A stretch of DNA of 12,582 nucleotides from DATJIG01 sp035493495 (GTDB lineage: Bacteria; Pseudomonadota; Alphaproteobacteria; SMXQ01), in assembly GCA_035493495.1 (NCBI GenBank), contig DATJIG010000231.1, positions 1 to 12,582 of the forward strand, given 5' to 3'. Shown here piece after piece: positions 12,204 to 12,582 of the stretch (within the stretch, counting starts at the first letter, position 1; each line of letters starts with the position of its first letter). The notes under the pieces are model-generated. The model searched no databases and was not told the DNA's origin. It worked only from the letters and a program-made list of their open reading frames with translations. The position numbers and the translations under genes were made by a program.

Positions 12204-12582
12204 CTAAGCCTTCAGGTTGGCCTTGAAGAGGTCGAGCGTGCGCTGCCATGCCTGCTTCGCTGCCGCTTCGACGTAGCGCGACGGGTCGGTGTCGTTGTTG
12301 AACGCGTGGTTGGCGCCTTCGTAGGTGTAGATCTTGTAGATCTTGTCCTTGCCCGATTGCTTGAGGGCCGCTTCGAACGCCGGATAAGTGCTGTCGACCC
12401 GGTTGTCGAGCGCGCCCAGGTTGACGATGGTCGGCGCATGGACCTTGTTCACCTCATCGGGCTTGGGCGCGACGCCGTAGTAGACGGAAGCCGCGCTCAC
12501 GTCGGGCGAGGCGAGTGCCGTCTTGTTCGTGCGATCGCCGCCCCAGCAGAAGCCGACGACACCGACCTTGCCGGTCGAGCGC
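12204..12582 (-). CDS. Dienelactone hydrolase family protein (N-terminus beyond window)
   Basis: The minus strand is open from the window edge to a TAG at 12204-12206, giving 125 C-terminal residues in a typical family of about 230-300. The first residues include GVVGFCWGG, the DLH nucleophile elbow with its cysteine. LGALDNRVD supplies the likely acid, and GANHAF the catalytic histidine, so the Cys-Asp-His triad of carboxymethylenebutenolidase-type alpha/beta hydrolases looks complete. The tail QAWQRTLDLFKANLKA is also typical. Family members open lactone or ester bonds of small metabolites; the substrate here is unknown. The gene converges on rpmB across a shared terminator. Any signal peptide lies outside the window. 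Confidence 0.88.
   Translation of the reverse strand, partial: RSTGKVGVVGFCWGGDRTNKTALASPDVSAASVYYGVAPKPDEVNKVHAPTIVNLGALDNRVDSTYPAFEAALKQSGKDKIYKIYTYEGANHAFNNDTDPSRYVEAAAKQAWQRTLDLFKANLKA

Overview
The window is GC-rich throughout, with densely packed genes, and looks like a chromosomal segment of an alphaproteobacterium. Support for this comes from the style of the L28 protein, a TipF-like degenerate EAL protein, and a giant two-helix-anchored coiled-coil protein of the kind known from alphaproteobacterial polar scaffolds. L28 reads more like a Rhodospirillales-type than a classical Rhizobiales-type protein, but I cannot fix the order. There is no IS element, CRISPR array, tRNA or rRNA, and nothing points to recent horizontal transfer.

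Layout. (1) Positions 1-810, minus strand: a class IV PLP aminotransferase like the branched-chain enzymes, cut by the window edge. A 97-bp divergent spacer separates it from a small DUF952 protein (908-1261, plus). (2) Positions 1381-2598: a membrane-anchored coiled-coil protein with a degenerate EAL domain, TipF-like. (3) Positions 2699-3571: a HAD class IIA hydrolase. (4) Positions 3724-9924: a 2066-residue giant with two N-terminal membrane helices, about 1850 residues of proline-free helix and a small C-terminal domain. (5) Positions 10058-11221 and 11250-11714: an MFS transporter and a K+-channel-like protein, 28 bp apart and probably one operon ending in a strong hairpin over the channel's stop codon. 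(6) Positions 11840-12127: rpmB (L28) with its own promoter and leader hairpin, closed by a bidirectional terminator shared with the convergent dienelactone-hydrolase-like gene (12204-12582, minus, cut by the window edge). No stretch over 300 bp lacks a gene; the longest gap is the 152-bp leader of the giant gene.

The most interesting part is 1381-9924. In Caulobacter, TipF (a c-di-GMP-binding degenerate EAL protein) acts at the pole with TipN (two membrane helices plus coiled coil). In Agrobacterium the roughly 2100-residue GPR protein forms a ring at the growing pole. Here a TipF-like gene lies 1.1 kb upstream, same strand, of a gene with TipN/GPR architecture. The giant is built from 29-residue modules. 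The module register holds exactly over 45 consecutive units (residues 474-1778), and the central 25 units (bases 5491-7665) form a nested higher-order repeat still visible in the DNA. The polar-organiser role is inferred from architecture and context, not from an alignment; the module arithmetic was read directly from the sequence.
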